Shown: positions 46,052-56,148 of the stretch, one piece after another
Position numbering within the stretch: the first letter of the stretch is position 1
Layout: each line of letters opens with the position of its first letter
Assembly: GCA_017355425.1 (NCBI GenBank)
Contig: CP070233.1
Location: 2,645,501 to 2,709,500 of the forward strand
DNA from: Dolichospermum sp. DET69
Lineage (GTDB): Bacteria > Cyanobacteriota > Cyanobacteriia > Cyanobacteriales > Nostocaceae
Direction: 5' to 3'
Length of the DNA stretch: 64,000 bases
The notes under the pieces: generated by a model
Told to the model about the DNA's origin: nothing
The model's database searches: none
The model's input: the letters and a program-made list of their open reading frames with translations, nothing else
Program-made: the position numbers and the translations under genes

Positions 46052-46477
46052 TATCTATTAATTTATGCCTTTTTGTTCTCTCAACTCTTGTGTCTTCTAA
46101 ATCTTTAAAGTGATCTACTATTGTGATTTTTGGGTGAACAGCATCAACAGAACCTGATTGATCACTATATATTATTTTATTAAAGCTATCCTGTACAGGC
46201 GAAATATCTTCTTCTTCACTTAATATTGATACTGCACTTTGAAATGGAGACAGCTTTGGTAGTGGTTGATTCTTGAATTTTATTTCTTTATCATTTCTTT
46301 CAATCAAAATTTTACCATCAATTGATAAAACTTCATTGATTATTTTGAATTTATCTTTTTCATTCTCTCCGTCATCTAAAATGAGAGGAGCGATTTTCTT
46401 AGTTTCAAATTCTCCATACCAATGGTATTCCAGATTATTATTACCTATAAAATAAATATCCCATTGTACATTGATTT
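46047..46477 (-). pseudogene. internal fragment of an ATPase-like protein between inverted MITE copies
   Basis: The open frame continues into both repeats: its N-terminus (MPTISGFWWALPTNSICSK) is encoded by copy 2 of the MITE. The body reads INVQWDIYFIGNNNLEYHWY and ends with SPFQSAVSILSEEEDISPVQDSFNKIIYSDQS. The latter resembles a segment of AAA-type ATPases (AAA_15/OLD-like), but no Walker motifs are included. Both ends of the original gene are missing. It looks like a stranded gene piece. Confidence 0.45.
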
Positions 46478-46588
46478 TTGAACATATACTATTGGTGGGC
46501 AATGCCCACCAAAACCCGGATATTGTGGGCATTGCCCACCCTACAATACTTAGATATTGTTCAGAAATAATTTAGGATTCCTATAGAT
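46478..46588. repeat. MITE-like element H, copy 2, inverted
   Basis: In complement this matches 45954-46030 almost base for base (ATAGGAATCCTAAATTATTT, then GAACAATATCTAAGTATTGT and AGGGTGGGCAATGCCCAC). A second GGTGGGCATTGCCCACC hairpin is inserted near the inner end. The two copies form a long inverted repeat around the gene fragment. Confidence 0.7.
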
Positions 46589-46672
46589 GTCTAGTAAATT
46601 TGATTACCCATTACTACAGTTCAACCATCAAGAAACCTTATATTTGCTACAATTAAACAATAACTGATACTT

Positions 46673-46876
46673 TTAACCGAGACATTCCCCGACATCTGAG
46701 ATATCGTGAATATCCAGTATAACATCACCAACTGAGTTAGTGAAGGTGGTATCCCACATTGCCACAGAACATAATTCTAAGGCTCTTGATTGTCTATCAA
46801 CGAGTTCAATACCCAAATTTTCTCTAGAACTACCAAGTTTTCTAAGGAAAGGTTTATTTTCTTTGTAGCCATTCAA
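46673..46876 (-). CDS. hypothetical protein, 67 aa
   Basis: The product MNGYKENKPFLRKLGSSREN, then LGIELVDRQSRALELCSVAMWDTTF, ends in VGDVILDIHDISDVGECLG. It is polar, with no recognised domain, and may be a remnant of a larger gene. No ribosome site is obvious. It lies between the repeat-flanked fragment and mnmG. Confidence 0.25.
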   Translation of the reverse strand: MNGYKENKPFLRKLGSSRENLGIELVDRQSRALELCSVAMWDTTFTNSVGDVILDIHDISDVGECLG

Positions 46877-47135
46877 GTCTATTCGGAACCATTACAGTTA
46901 CTCAAAATATTTATTGACTTTAAATTAACTACAAAACTCTCGTATATTTATAATATTATGAACCTATTGTCGGGAAATGTCAATAGATGCCTGAAGATTT
47001 GATGTCCTATTCTTTGCTCTCTCGTCACTACCTCTGTAACTAAGCTAGTAAAAACTGCGATCGCCTCTAAATATACGCTAAAATACTGAACGTAACTAGC
47101 TTTTTAAACTTTTAATTTTTAATTCTTAATTGGTT

Positions 47136-49049
47136 ATGACCATGCACAATTCCCCTGAATTCCGAGACGCTTATGATGTGATTGTCGTCGGTGCAGGTCA
47201 CGCCGGTTGCGAAGCAGCACTTGCTACTGCCCGCCTCGGTTGTCGGACACTGCTATTGACCCTAAACTTAGATAAAATCGCTTGGCAACCTTGTAACCCC
47301 GCAGTGGGTGGTCCGGCCAAGTCTCAATTAACCCATGAAATAGATGCTTTAGGTGGGGAAATTGGTAAAATAGCAGACCGGACATACCTACAAAAACGCA
47401 TCCTCAATTCTTCACGGGGTCCTGCGGTATGGGCATTACGGGCGCAAACTGATAAACGGGAATATGCGGCAGTAATGAAAGGAATTGTCGAAAATCAAGA
47501 GAATTTGACAATTCGAGAAGGCATGGTAACAGATTTAATCTTAGACGCTAATGATGAAATCATTGGTTTAGAAACTTATTTTGGCGTATCTTTTCACTGC
47601 AAAGCCGTCATTCTCACCACAGGCACATTTTTAGGTGGCAAGATTTGGGTCGGGAATAAATCAATGGCCGCAGGCCGCGCAGGAGAATTTGCAGCGGAAG
47701 GATTAACACAAACTTTGAATCGTTTGGGATTTGAAACCGGCAGACTCAAAACCGGCACACCCGCACGGGTTGATAAGCGTTCCGTTGATTACAGTAAAAT
47801 GGAACTGCAACCAGGAGACGAAGCGGTGCGTTGGTTCAGTTTTGACCCGGAAGTCTGGGTAGAACGGGAACAAATGCCTTGTCACATGACCCGCACTACT
47901 ACAGAAACTCATCGTTTAATTAGAGAGAATTTGCATCTGTCCCCAGTTTATGGTGGTTGGGTAGAAGCAAAAGGACCCCGCTATTGTCCGAGTATTGAAG
48001 ATAAAATTGTTCGCTTTGCCGATAAAGAAAGTCACCAAATCTTTATTGAACCAGAAGGCAGAGATATTCCTGAATTGTATATTCAAGGTTTTTCCACTGG
48101 TTTACCCGAAACGCTGCAAATTTTCATGTTGCGGAGTTTGACCGGTTTAGAAAACTGTGTCATGTTGCGTCCTGCCTATGCGGTAGAGTATGATTATTTA
48201 CCCGCAACTCAGTGTTATCCTACTTTGATGACCAAGAAAATACCAGGGTTATTTTGTGCGGGACAGGTAAATGGGACTACCGGTTATGAAGAAGCTGCTG
48301 CTCAAGGTTTGGTAGCGGGAATTAATGCAGCGCGGTTTGTACAGGGTGAGGAAATGATTATTTTCCCCCGTGAACAAAGTTACATTGGCACTTTAATTGA
48401 TGACCTGTGTACGAAGGATTTACGCGAACCTTATCGAATGCTTACCAGTCGCTCAGAGTATCGTTTGTTACTGCGTTCTGACAATGCTGATATCCGCATG
48501 ACACCGTTAGGAAGGGAAATTGGTTTAATTGACGACCGCCGCTGGGATTTATATACTAAAAAACAAGAACAAATTACAGCAGAGAAAAAACGCCTGCATT
48601 TAACTAGAATAAAAGAGAATGAGGAAGTTGGGAAAGCGATCGCTCACGATACCCAACAAGCCATTAAAGGTTCTGTCACTCTGGCTGATTTACTGCGTCG
48701 TTCCGGTATTCATTACGTTGACCTAGAACGTCATGGACTCGACAACCCCACCCTCAAACAAGCGGAAAAAGAAGGAGCAGAAATTGATATTAAATACGCT
48801 GGTTATTTAGCAAGGCAGCAACAACAAATTGACCAAGTTGCCCGTCAAGCAAATCGCCAACTACCTGGTGATTTAGACTACTCAACCATTGAAACTCTAT
48901 CTAAGGAATCTAGAGAAAAGCTCAACAAAGTTAAACCCCTCACTATTGGACAAGCCGCAAGAATTGGAGGAGTCAACCCAGCCGATATCAATGCTCTCTT
49001 GATATATTTAGAAATATCTAAAAACAAGACTCTGCTATATAAAACATAG
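47136..49049 (+). CDS. mnmG: tRNA uridine-5-carboxymethylaminomethyl modification enzyme MnmG (GidA)
   Basis: MnmG with MnmE modifies the wobble uridine of several tRNAs using FAD. The protein has the dinucleotide-binding [23 protein letters not shown]. The family motifs [22 protein letters not shown] and [17 protein letters not shown] follow, with [32 protein letters not shown] and [21 protein letters not shown]. The C-terminal domain ends [26 protein letters not shown] 47136 or 47142 is the likely start; both give a normal length of about 637 aa. HIP1 and AT-rich DNA precede it. Confidence 0.96.
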   Translation: MTMHNSPEFRDAYDVIVVGAGHAGCEAALATARLGCRTLLLTLNLDKIAWQPCNPAVGGPAKSQLTHEIDALGGEIGKIADRTYLQKRILNSSRGPAVWALRAQTDKREYAAVMKGIVENQENLTIREGMVTDLILDANDEIIGLETYFGVSFHCKAVILTTGTFLGGKIWVGNKSMAAGRAGEFAAEGLTQTLNRLGFETGRLKTGTPARVDKRSVDYSKMELQPGDEAVRWFSFDPEVWVEREQMPCHMTRTTTETHRLIRENLHLSPVYGGWVEAKGPRYCPSIEDKIVRFADKESHQIFIEPEGRDIPELYIQGFSTGLPETLQIFMLRSLTGLENCVMLRPAYAVEYDYLPATQCYPTLMTKKIPGLFCAGQVNGTTGYEEAAAQGLVAGINAARFVQGEEMIIFPREQSYIGTLIDDLCTKDLREPYRMLTSRSEYRLLLRSDNADIRMTPLGREIGLIDDRRWDLYTKKQEQITAEKKRLHLTRIKENEEVGKAIAHDTQQAIKGSVTLADLLRRSGIHYVDLERHGLDNPTLKQAEKEGAEIDIKYAGYLARQQQQIDQVARQANRQLPGDLDYSTIETLSKESREKLNKVKPLTIGQAARIGGVNPADINALLIYLEISKNKTLLYKT

Positions 49050-49056
49050 ATAAAGA

Positions 49057-49086
49057 AGTAGGGGCGTATTGCAATACGCCCCTACT
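49057..49086. terminator. perfect palindrome downstream of mnmG
   Basis: AGTAGGGGCGTATTG and CAATACGCCCCTACT form a perfect 15-bp inverted repeat with no loop, 8 bases after the mnmG stop. It is followed by TTGCCCC rather than a T-run, so it may act as a terminator or simply be a dispersed repeat. The rest of the gap to 49296 shows nothing. Confidence 0.5.
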
Positions 49087-49296
49087 TTGCCCCTACTGAC
49101 TCGGTGACTCCTCCTATAAATTTTTTTAACTAATTTCACCAAAATTTCCATAACAGAGTACAATCTAATACCATCAGCTAATCAAATCCTGAACTCTGGC
49201 AAGAAAAATCAGCTGTTTAATTAAAAAAGGTAGTTGATTTCCACAGCAGTAGCGACTTTGTTTCCCCATTATTTTTAGCTACAACCGAAAAAGCCT

Positions 49297-50559
49297 ATGT
49301 TACCCAAGTCCAGCACTGATTTACTTGTTTCAGAAGCATCTGATAGCACCAGCATGGCCTTAGCCATAGATTTCGTCAACAACGAGCCTTGGACGATAGA
49401 AAACTATGCTGAAGGCTTAATGGACGAACTTTTTAATGATATTGACAACATTTTAGATGGTCGAAGTAAGCGGAATCATCATAGGGACAGGAACGAATCT
49501 ATCCCCGTACAAACCATGACATTTCAAATGCCAGATGTAATTTTACCATCAAAACTTAATCGCCCATTACAGTCTGCTGAACCTATTAAAAACGTTCAAA
49601 CCACAACACTGGTAGTTAATTCGCCTACTGTCAGAGCAATTACGACCACAACAAAACAACAAACTAGTGATTTAAGTAAACTCATATTCGTGGGATTAGG
49701 CTTAACTGTGGCCTCCTTCGGTATGCTCTACTTAACGGAGTCTGGTTTATTAACTACAATAAATGCCCAATTAACTTCCCAAAGGTTGCCAAATTCCCAA
49801 ATACCATCACCAGTGTCTGTAACAACAGATCCTCAGTTGGAACTGGTAAATTATATGTTAGAAGCCTTGGCAGTTATAGAACAGCAAGGGACCACTAATG
49901 ATAAAACAATTACCAAGCCAGGATTTCCTACTGTTAATCTCAACCAAACAACTGCCTTAGCTTTACCAAATACCCAACCAACTGAAACTTTGCCTTTGCC
50001 TATAGCAGCAAACAATATACTAACTGCTACTAGTCGGCTAACTCCCCCTAATGTGGTTGAGCGCATATATATTCCAGTTTATCAGTCTTCTACGCCCCAA
50101 TATCAAATACCAACTGTTCCCGCAGTCCCCATACCACCAACTTTACCTTCATCTTCATCTTTAGTAGTGAATCATTTCCCTATCAATACTATACAACCAG
50201 CAACTAGACCTATAGCAAAAACGACACAGGTTAATTTAAAACCAGCAGCGGTTAATTCTCAATCGCTGAAAGTTGCACCACCAAAATTGCCTATTGTTGT
50301 ACCTGCACCAGTAAAAGAACCTGAGAACAAACCACAACAGGTTTCGACACCAATGATCTACTCCGCACAATTAGACGGATTATTGGAGTCGGGTAATAAA
50401 TCTGTAGCTTTGTTTAAAGTAGATGGTATTAGTCGCCGGATTAATCTAGGTGAAAATATTGGTGCTACAGGTTGGACATTAGTAGAAGTCAGTAATGGGG
50501 AAGCTATTATTCGTCGTAACGGTGAGGTGCGATCTATTTATACAGGACAAAAGCTTTAA
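49297..50559 (+). CDS. membrane-anchored protein with PilP/GspC-like C-terminal domain
   Basis: The 420-aa protein has a cytoplasmic N-terminus with an acidic helix (ENYAEGLMDELFNDIDNIL). One membrane span follows at about 130-150 (LIFVGLGLTVASFGMLYLTESGLL), then a long Pro/Thr/Gln-rich periplasmic linker. The small C-terminal domain (about 352-420: SAQLDGLLESGNKSVALFKVDGISRRINLGENIGATGWTLVEVSNGEAIIRRNGEVRSIYTGQKL) has the repeated-strand pattern of PilP/GspC-HR proteins that link inner-membrane and secretin parts of type IV pilus or type II secretion machines. No pilus gene is adjacent, so this is a domain-level call. Confidence 0.6.
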   Translation: MLPKSSTDLLVSEASDSTSMALAIDFVNNEPWTIENYAEGLMDELFNDIDNILDGRSKRNHHRDRNESIPVQTMTFQMPDVILPSKLNRPLQSAEPIKNVQTTTLVVNSPTVRAITTTTKQQTSDLSKLIFVGLGLTVASFGMLYLTESGLLTTINAQLTSQRLPNSQIPSPVSVTTDPQLELVNYMLEALAVIEQQGTTNDKTITKPGFPTVNLNQTTALALPNTQPTETLPLPIAANNILTATSRLTPPNVVERIYIPVYQSSTPQYQIPTVPAVPIPPTLPSSSSLVVNHFPINTIQPATRPIAKTTQVNLKPAAVNSQSLKVAPPKLPIVVPAPVKEPENKPQQVSTPMIYSAQLDGLLESGNKSVALFKVDGISRRINLGENIGATGWTLVEVSNGEAIIRRNGEVRSIYTGQKL

Positions 50560-50979
50560 CTCTCCTCTAGCTTTCTTCAGTACCTTAATAAGCTCTAATT
50601 ATACATTTTTCAAGCAATAAGAATCTCTGTATTCATTGACTACTACCTTGAAAATTTCCCAAAAAGCCTATGTAATTTGCTTTGTTAGTTTTTAGTACCG
50701 GACTGGGGTGCTATCTTTTTATAATCTTTCAATAAGAATCAATTAAAACAAGATTGTGAAAATTATGTGAAAATTTAAAGATTTCAATAAAAGTGATTAC
50801 AGTCGCGCCCGCCATAGTAGAGATAATTGGGAAACCTATCGGTATTAAGATAATTAATAGCCGGACTCTATGTAGTCTATTGTATCTATAGGAGTTGCTG
50901 ATTCACAAATGGGGTTTCTGAATTCAGGGTAAAAGCCGTAAAATCAGGTAGAATCTCCTAAGTTGAGATGCAATAAAAG

Positions 50980-52617
50980 ATGTTCACAGAGAAAAGCTGG
51001 AAGAATTTTAAAGTATTTGCAGGTGTATTTTGTACTGTTGCTCTGACACCATTTTTTGGAGTTAACACCTCTGCACGTGCCGCAGATACAGTTGTGATTC
51101 GCTATGGGTCTTTAGAGGAATCTGTATCTTTAGAAGAGTTAAAAAAGTCGATAGAAACTGGCAAATTACCAGATAGTTTAGGAACTTATACCAAAAGAAT
51201 GACGGAAGAACAACGTCGTTTCTTGGTGGAGGGACTAAAAATCCGCATCCCCATAAATGTTGTTACTTTAGATAGATTAATCAATACCCAAATTGGCACT
51301 ACGATTCTGAGTGATATCTCTACAGCTATTACCCGTCGGGATCAAGCTGGGTTACAAGCTATGAGAAGCGGATTGATTTTAGGTGCTAATTCTCCACAGG
51401 GTTTATCTGTGCTGAGTTTTATTGCTGCATATCCCAGCAAACAGCTAGGAATTAACTTACCCCAGGCTATCACCGTAGCACGGAGTATGAACAGTGCATT
51501 TATCCGCACTCAGCGGTTTATGTTTGGTCTTTCACCTCAAGTGAACCCCAAAGATATCAAAGTTGCCTCTTCTCTAGATCCCACTCAAGCGGGAAGCGCA
51601 CAGGTACAGACAATCAAGTTAAATTTCAATGACCAAAAGCGTCAACGGCAAATTCCCCTAGATGTTTATTCCTCCACCGCTGCAACTGCAAACAAACCTC
51701 TAATTGTCTTTTCTCACGGTTTCGGTTCGGTGCGGACTGACTTGCGCTACCTAGCCGAACATTTAGCCTCTCATGGTTATGTTGTGGCTGCTTTAGAACA
51801 TCCTGGTAGTAATGAAACCAGTTCTAAAGTAGTCAGCAAAGGTAAAAAACTACTGGTTGAACCCCAAGAATTTTTAGACCGTCCGCGTGATATCAGTTTT
51901 ATTCTTGATGAATTAGAAAAACTTAACCAAACAGCTAATAATCCTTTACAGGGAAAACTGGCAACTAATAATGTTATGGTTGTGGGTTATTCCTTTGGTG
52001 GGGGAACGGCTTTAGCATTAGCTGGGGGTGAATTACAAATCGAAAACCTCAAACAACGCTGTCAACAGAACTCAGCTAAGACTAATTTGAGTCAAGGTCT
52101 TCAGTGTGTAGCGCAAGCATTACCAGAAAAAACTTATCAATTGAGAGATTCTAGAATTAAACAGGCGATCGCTCTCAATCCTACCACGTCTTTAATGTTT
52201 GGGGAAACTGGTTTAACAAAAGTACAAATCCCCACATTAATTCTCTCCAGTTCCGCAGATAAAATCACCCCACCATTAACTGAACAAGTCATGGGTTTTG
52301 CCAAAATTCCCTCTCCAAAATGGTTAGTGGGTGTAGTTGGTGCTTCTCATTTAAGTGTGATAGATCCTAGTATCACCCCATATCAAGAAGGGAAACCACC
52401 TATCTTGAATAAAGAAGTAACTGGAGAAAAAGCTAAAGACGTGCGGAAGTTTCTCAAAGGTATTACCCTAGCAATGGCAGCACAGTTAACCCCTGAAGCT
52501 AGTCAATATGCTCCCTTTCTGACTTCCGATTATGCTCAAATTTCCTCAACTCGTCTATTTCCATTGCGGACAGTGAGAGAACTTTCTCCTGAGATGATAG
52601 AAGGAATGGGTAATTGA
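50980..52617 (+). CDS. alpha/beta hydrolase with N-terminal DUF1400 domain
   Basis: The 545-aa precursor has a signal peptide (VFAGVFCTVALTPFFGVNTSARA) and an N-terminal DUF1400 domain (about 38-200: VVIRYGSLEESVSLEELKKS, IGTTILSDISTAI). The catalytic alpha/beta hydrolase domain then follows. It shows the oxyanion strand PLIVFSHGFGSVRTDLRYLAEHLASHGYVVAALEHPG, the nucleophile elbow GYSFGGG, and a late SSADKITPP strand with His in GASHLSV. The fold resembles PAF-acetylhydrolase/dienelactone hydrolases. It is probably periplasmic. The substrate is unknown. The 420-bp gap before it shows no gene. Confidence 0.85.
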   Translation: MFTEKSWKNFKVFAGVFCTVALTPFFGVNTSARAADTVVIRYGSLEESVSLEELKKSIETGKLPDSLGTYTKRMTEEQRRFLVEGLKIRIPINVVTLDRLINTQIGTTILSDISTAITRRDQAGLQAMRSGLILGANSPQGLSVLSFIAAYPSKQLGINLPQAITVARSMNSAFIRTQRFMFGLSPQVNPKDIKVASSLDPTQAGSAQVQTIKLNFNDQKRQRQIPLDVYSSTAATANKPLIVFSHGFGSVRTDLRYLAEHLASHGYVVAALEHPGSNETSSKVVSKGKKLLVEPQEFLDRPRDISFILDELEKLNQTANNPLQGKLATNNVMVVGYSFGGGTALALAGGELQIENLKQRCQQNSAKTNLSQGLQCVAQALPEKTYQLRDSRIKQAIALNPTTSLMFGETGLTKVQIPTLILSSSADKITPPLTEQVMGFAKIPSPKWLVGVVGASHLSVIDPSITPYQEGKPPILNKEVTGEKAKDVRKFLKGITLAMAAQLTPEASQYAPFLTSDYAQISSTRLFPLRTVRELSPEMIEGMGN

Positions 52618-52848
52618 TAATGGGTAATTGGTAATAGCAAAAGAAATAAAAAGGCTTGGAGGGTAAGCCAAGCCCAACTTCACTCAGGGTAAAATATACA
52701 ATCCATCTTATAGATTATTTATATTTTCAGAATCCTTCTCAAGAGAGAAATTTGAAAATCTCAACCTCTGCACCTGAAGCACTAAAATTATTGGGTGAGT
52801 ATACTAGAGACTGTGACACGCTTATTTAATATATTGATATTCATTTAA

Positions 52849-52979
52849 TATACTGCAAACGGTTTATAATTTAACCAAATATGGAACCCCTCTTGTAAAC
52901 CTCTCCCCGTTGCGGGGAGAGGCTTTGAGCCTGTTCGTTGTATTATAAAAAAGTCCAAGTTCTAGCCGTTTTGAGTATA
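52849..52979. repeat. MITE-like repeat family A, copy 2
   Basis: The 131-bp element begins TATACTGCAAACGG and ends CCGTTTTGAGTATA, with the CCTCTCCCCGTTGCGGGGAGAGG hairpin inside. It matches 11031-11162 in the opposite orientation at about 85 percent. It lies in the gap between the hydrolase gene and the PIN toxin-antitoxin pair. Confidence 0.75.
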
Positions 52980-53107
52980 AATAACAGGATTAATAAATTG
53001 AAATTTAATTTACTCTCTATTACGGATAGCAACATAATTTAGCTACCAAAGTGAAAGTTAATGTACAATAATATAATAATCTGTAAATTAACAAAGTGGT
53101 GATAATT

Positions 53108-53293
53108 ATGTTAGAACAAGTGTTGTTAGTGGCTTTTGCTCAAGCTCAAGCAATTTTAGAAATTGAACAACAAAAAAAACAGTATCAAAATACTGTAGAA
53201 TCATTGTTAGATTTCCTAAAAACATCCCCAGAATGGGCAGGAGACGATTTTGAAGAATGTTTAGAATATGTCAATCAAGTGAGAAGAGAGTGA
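53108..53293 (+). CDS. putative antitoxin of a PIN-domain pair
   Basis: ATG 53108 gives a 61-aa protein: MLEQVLLVAFAQAQAILEIE with a coiled-coil stretch (QQKKQYQNTVESLLDFLKT) and an acidic C-terminus (WAGDDFEECLEYVNQVRRE). It precedes a PIN-domain gene by 7 bases. It has no clear DNA-binding motif, so it is called an antitoxin from position only. Confidence 0.55.
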   Translation: MLEQVLLVAFAQAQAILEIEQQKKQYQNTVESLLDFLKTSPEWAGDDFEECLEYVNQVRRE

Positions 53294-53300
53294 GGTTGGG

Positions 53301-53771
53301 GTGTATTTGCTAGACACAAATCATTGTAGTTTTATTATTATTCAAAAAGACTTAACCTGCATACAAAAGTTAGCTTCGCTACCCAAAGAAACCAGAATAT
53401 TTATCAACGCCATTATATACGGTGAATTGATATTAATGGCGGAAAAGTCAAACCAGAGAGAAGAAAATATCCAAATAGTTAATCGGTTTAGTCAAAGTTT
53501 AACAAAGATACATCCCATAGATGAAGAAACATCTCAAATATATGGTCAATTTCATGCAGAAATAATTCATACTTATGCACCTAAAGAAAAGGAAAAAAGA
53601 AGAAAATTTAAAATCAAAGATGCAGGAATACATCCCAATGATTTATGGATAGCTTGTACAGCAATACAACACGATTTAATTATTGTATCTCAAGATAACG
53701 ATTTTAAACAGATGAGTAAAGTAAGACATCTAAAATTAGAATGTTGGAAACCTGAAAATACATCAATTTGA
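53301..53771 (+). CDS. PIN-domain ribonuclease toxin (VapC-like)
   Basis: The start is GTG 53301, giving MYLLDTNHCSFIIIQKDLTC. The acidic PIN residues are visible: Asp5 (LLDTN), Glu in INAIIYGELILM, Asp in NDLWIACTAI and Asp in IIVSQDNDF. At 156 aa it has the normal VapC length. A basic insert (KEKEKRRKFKIKDAGI) precedes the third acidic residue. VapC-like toxins cut tRNA or rRNA; the target here is unknown. It is probably translated together with the upstream 61-aa gene. Confidence 0.85.
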   Translation: MYLLDTNHCSFIIIQKDLTCIQKLASLPKETRIFINAIIYGELILMAEKSNQREENIQIVNRFSQSLTKIHPIDEETSQIYGQFHAEIIHTYAPKEKEKRRKFKIKDAGIHPNDLWIACTAIQHDLIIVSQDNDFKQMSKVRHLKLECWKPENTSI

Positions 53772-53877
53772 TTGATGTTGGGTTGCGCTTTGCTTAACCC
53801 AACCTACGGTACTAATTTCCGAAAATATTTGCTTTTGGAATGTTATATTTTAAAAATAGATTACATAGAAAATAAAC

Positions 53878-54912
53878 ATGAAACCTAATAGCCAATTTGA
53901 AGAAAGGGAAATAACAAGTTTTTGCGCTTTAAGATTTGATGGGTACAAATACGAACGAGAAACAGCTTTTAATCAAGACTTAACATTTGACAAACTTTTT
54001 TTGGGTGAAGAGGTAGGAGAGTTAGACGGTTTAGCAGCAATGTTTTTTCTTCAGCGAGGGCTTTGTAAATGGGGTTTAGTATACGAAACAGAGGACAGTA
54101 AATATTACAAACTTTACAGAAAGTTATTTCTTGAATATGTAGATTCAGAAATTCCAGCACAATACAGAAACGAAGAATGGTATAAAAGATGGCAAGATGA
54201 GTATAAACCTCATATTGTAGAAATTAAAAAATTTGTACAAAACATTTATCTAAATAGCATGAAAATGAGCATGGAAGAAATCATCATAGATAAGGTGAAA
54301 ATGTTATCTCCTAACAAACAACAAGAAGTATTGGATTTTGTAGAATTTTTATTAGTAAAACATCAAAAATCAATGATTAAAAAAGGCAAGTTTATTGATT
54401 TTTATCTCCCTTATAGCCAAGATGGTAATCATATTTCTGCGAAAAGCCAAGCGGAAAAAATTTTGCAGGAAGCCGATACTTTGCTGAAAAAAGGTTCTTT
54501 TGGAGTTGCTATCATATATTCTGCCAATTATGACCAGACTAAAACTATTAGAAAAACCTACACAGAAGGTAAATATAAAACAGGAACTTCAGGAGCAAAT
54601 CAGGCTAATGTGATGACTGAGATGGAAAAACTGTTAGATACTCCAAATTATCAGCATTTACAAGGTAAAATTCGCATAGCTCCTATTACTACTATGACCA
54701 ATTTAAACTTTGATGGAAAAGATCATATAACAGTGGTAAAAGATGATTTAGCTCAGATTAAACAAATGCTGGAAAATGGATGGGATATACTGGGATGGCA
54801 AAATCAGACTACTAAGAAATACGCTGTGGGTGGCGGTATTGCCAACTTATCTCACGATATTTCAGATAAAATTCAATCTACTTTGCTTTCCCTATCCTCT
54901 CAATACAAATAA
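53878..54912 (+). CDS. hypothetical protein, 344 aa, with central DUF2281-like helix
   Basis: I do not recognise the whole protein. The N-terminal 130 residues (REITSFCALRFDGYKYERET, LDGLAAMFFLQRGLCKWGLVYE, YRNEEWYKRWQDEYKPHIVEIKKFVQNIY) are unlike known domains. Residues about 134-170 (MSMEEIIIDKVKMLSPNKQQEVLDFVEFLLVKHQ) resemble the start of a DUF2281/antitoxin-like helix pair. The C-terminal 150 residues (AEKILQEADTLLKKGSFGVAIIYSANYDQTKTI, TYTEGKYKTGTSGANQANVMTEMEKLL) form a further domain, so it may be a fusion. The gene is rich in A and T. Confidence 0.5.
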   Translation: MKPNSQFEEREITSFCALRFDGYKYERETAFNQDLTFDKLFLGEEVGELDGLAAMFFLQRGLCKWGLVYETEDSKYYKLYRKLFLEYVDSEIPAQYRNEEWYKRWQDEYKPHIVEIKKFVQNIYLNSMKMSMEEIIIDKVKMLSPNKQQEVLDFVEFLLVKHQKSMIKKGKFIDFYLPYSQDGNHISAKSQAEKILQEADTLLKKGSFGVAIIYSANYDQTKTIRKTYTEGKYKTGTSGANQANVMTEMEKLLDTPNYQHLQGKIRIAPITTMTNLNFDGKDHITVVKDDLAQIKQMLENGWDILGWQNQTTKKYAVGGGIANLSHDISDKIQSTLLSLSSQYK

Positions 54913-54995
54913 AATAAATTGTGGGTCAGAATAATTCAGTTAGCTGAACTTGGTTAAGACTGTCCTACAATTATCAGAAAACTTGCCAACTATAT

Positions 54996-56012
54996 TTAAA
55001 GATTACATTCTTCACATCGAGAAAAAAGACGGATGTAAGTTTTTATAGCGTTTCTTGGACTAGTTGCAATGCCCCAACGCACAATAGCAGGAAGATGACC
55101 AATAGGAGCTTTGAGTGTAAAATTTAAAACAGAAGTACCTGTATTCCATTTTATTTTGTCCATAAAATTTTCTAAACATTGTGACATTTGCTCATCATTT
55201 CCATTTTTTTGAAAACCAAGTTTTCTTAAAATATTTAACTGAACGCTGTAACCAAAACGCCCCTTACTGTATTGAACCCAAAGATTATTAATAGTATGTA
55301 GATGTGAGCATGGTATATTAACGATTTCCTCTATATTTAACGACCATGCAGGATGTTGATCAGTCTCATAACCGCATAAAGATTTCAAAATTTCAAATGT
55401 TTCTAGGTCAGCTTCCCGCCATTTCTTGGCTGCTAATAAATTTTCTAAATTGTTGTAGTTTACATAATTTTTCAATTCAAATAAATGAGATACATGATTA
55501 CCACCATTAGACTGTAGAGTGGCGATATGAATTAAATCTGTATAACCTATAGGTTCTCCTGTCCGAAACCAGCAAAATGTCCTTTTTTTACCATATATAT
55601 CATCATCATCTTTTTCCTTTTGAGAGTCAATCAACATCCATAAACACGGTTTATCCTTTTGCATTTGTACCGCAAGAATTTGAGCATCAATGGGGATATC
55701 AAGGTCAAATTCACCACTATCAGGTAATTCATATTTTTTAATAGTTTTTAAATTTTGTGTAATTTTTTTTGGCTTGTCATAAAAAACGTATTCATCTGGA
55801 ACATAGGAAAATTTTAGTAATGACCAAAGTTCGATAGGGTCTAAATCTTCATTAATTGGATTATCTGTCTTAGCAAATGCAACTATAGGACAATCACCGT
55901 CTGTACCGATTTGAATAATTTTTTCCCCCGTGTTTCTAGTTCCTAACTCTAAGAAATTATTTGGACTAAAAAATACGCTATCTGGCCATTCATCTCTATT
56001 GATTATCGGCAT
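54996..56012 (-). CDS. GUN4-domain protein with novel N-terminal region
   Basis: The C-terminal half (about 180-330) is a GUN4 domain: NYNNLENLLAAKKWREADLETFEILKSLCGYE, IPCSHLHTINNLWVQYSKGRFGYSVQLNILRKLG and TLKAPIGHLPAIVRWGI. GUN4 domains bind protoporphyrins; single-domain GUN4 stimulates Mg-chelatase, while fused forms are thought to sense tetrapyrroles. The N-terminal 180 residues (MPIINRDEWPDSVFFSPNNF, YVPDEYVFYDKPKKITQN, DAQILAVQMQKDKPCLWMLI) are not a kinase or protease domain I know. An ATG immediately before PIINRDEW fits the length. It is monocistronic. Confidence 0.75.
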   Translation of the reverse strand: MPIINRDEWPDSVFFSPNNFLELGTRNTGEKIIQIGTDGDCPIVAFAKTDNPINEDLDPIELWSLLKFSYVPDEYVFYDKPKKITQNLKTIKKYELPDSGEFDLDIPIDAQILAVQMQKDKPCLWMLIDSQKEKDDDDIYGKKRTFCWFRTGEPIGYTDLIHIATLQSNGGNHVSHLFELKNYVNYNNLENLLAAKKWREADLETFEILKSLCGYETDQHPAWSLNIEEIVNIPCSHLHTINNLWVQYSKGRFGYSVQLNILRKLGFQKNGNDEQMSQCLENFMDKIKWNTGTSVLNFTLKAPIGHLPAIVRWGIATSPRNAIKTYIRLFSRCEECNL

Positions 56013-56148
56013 CTTATCTCTCCAATGCTTCTTCTACTAATAAATCATATCAAATCCGTTAGAACAAATACACTAAAAACGAGCTACAAACCCTGTTATT
56101 ACAAGATTGAAACTGTCTGCAATTACCCGGATTTGATGTAATTATACC

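Noticed and set aside
46273..47002. Plus-strand ORFs of 60-70 aa around the MITE pair
   Set aside because: They are antisense to the gene fragment or lie in AT-rich spacer DNA, with no coding signature.
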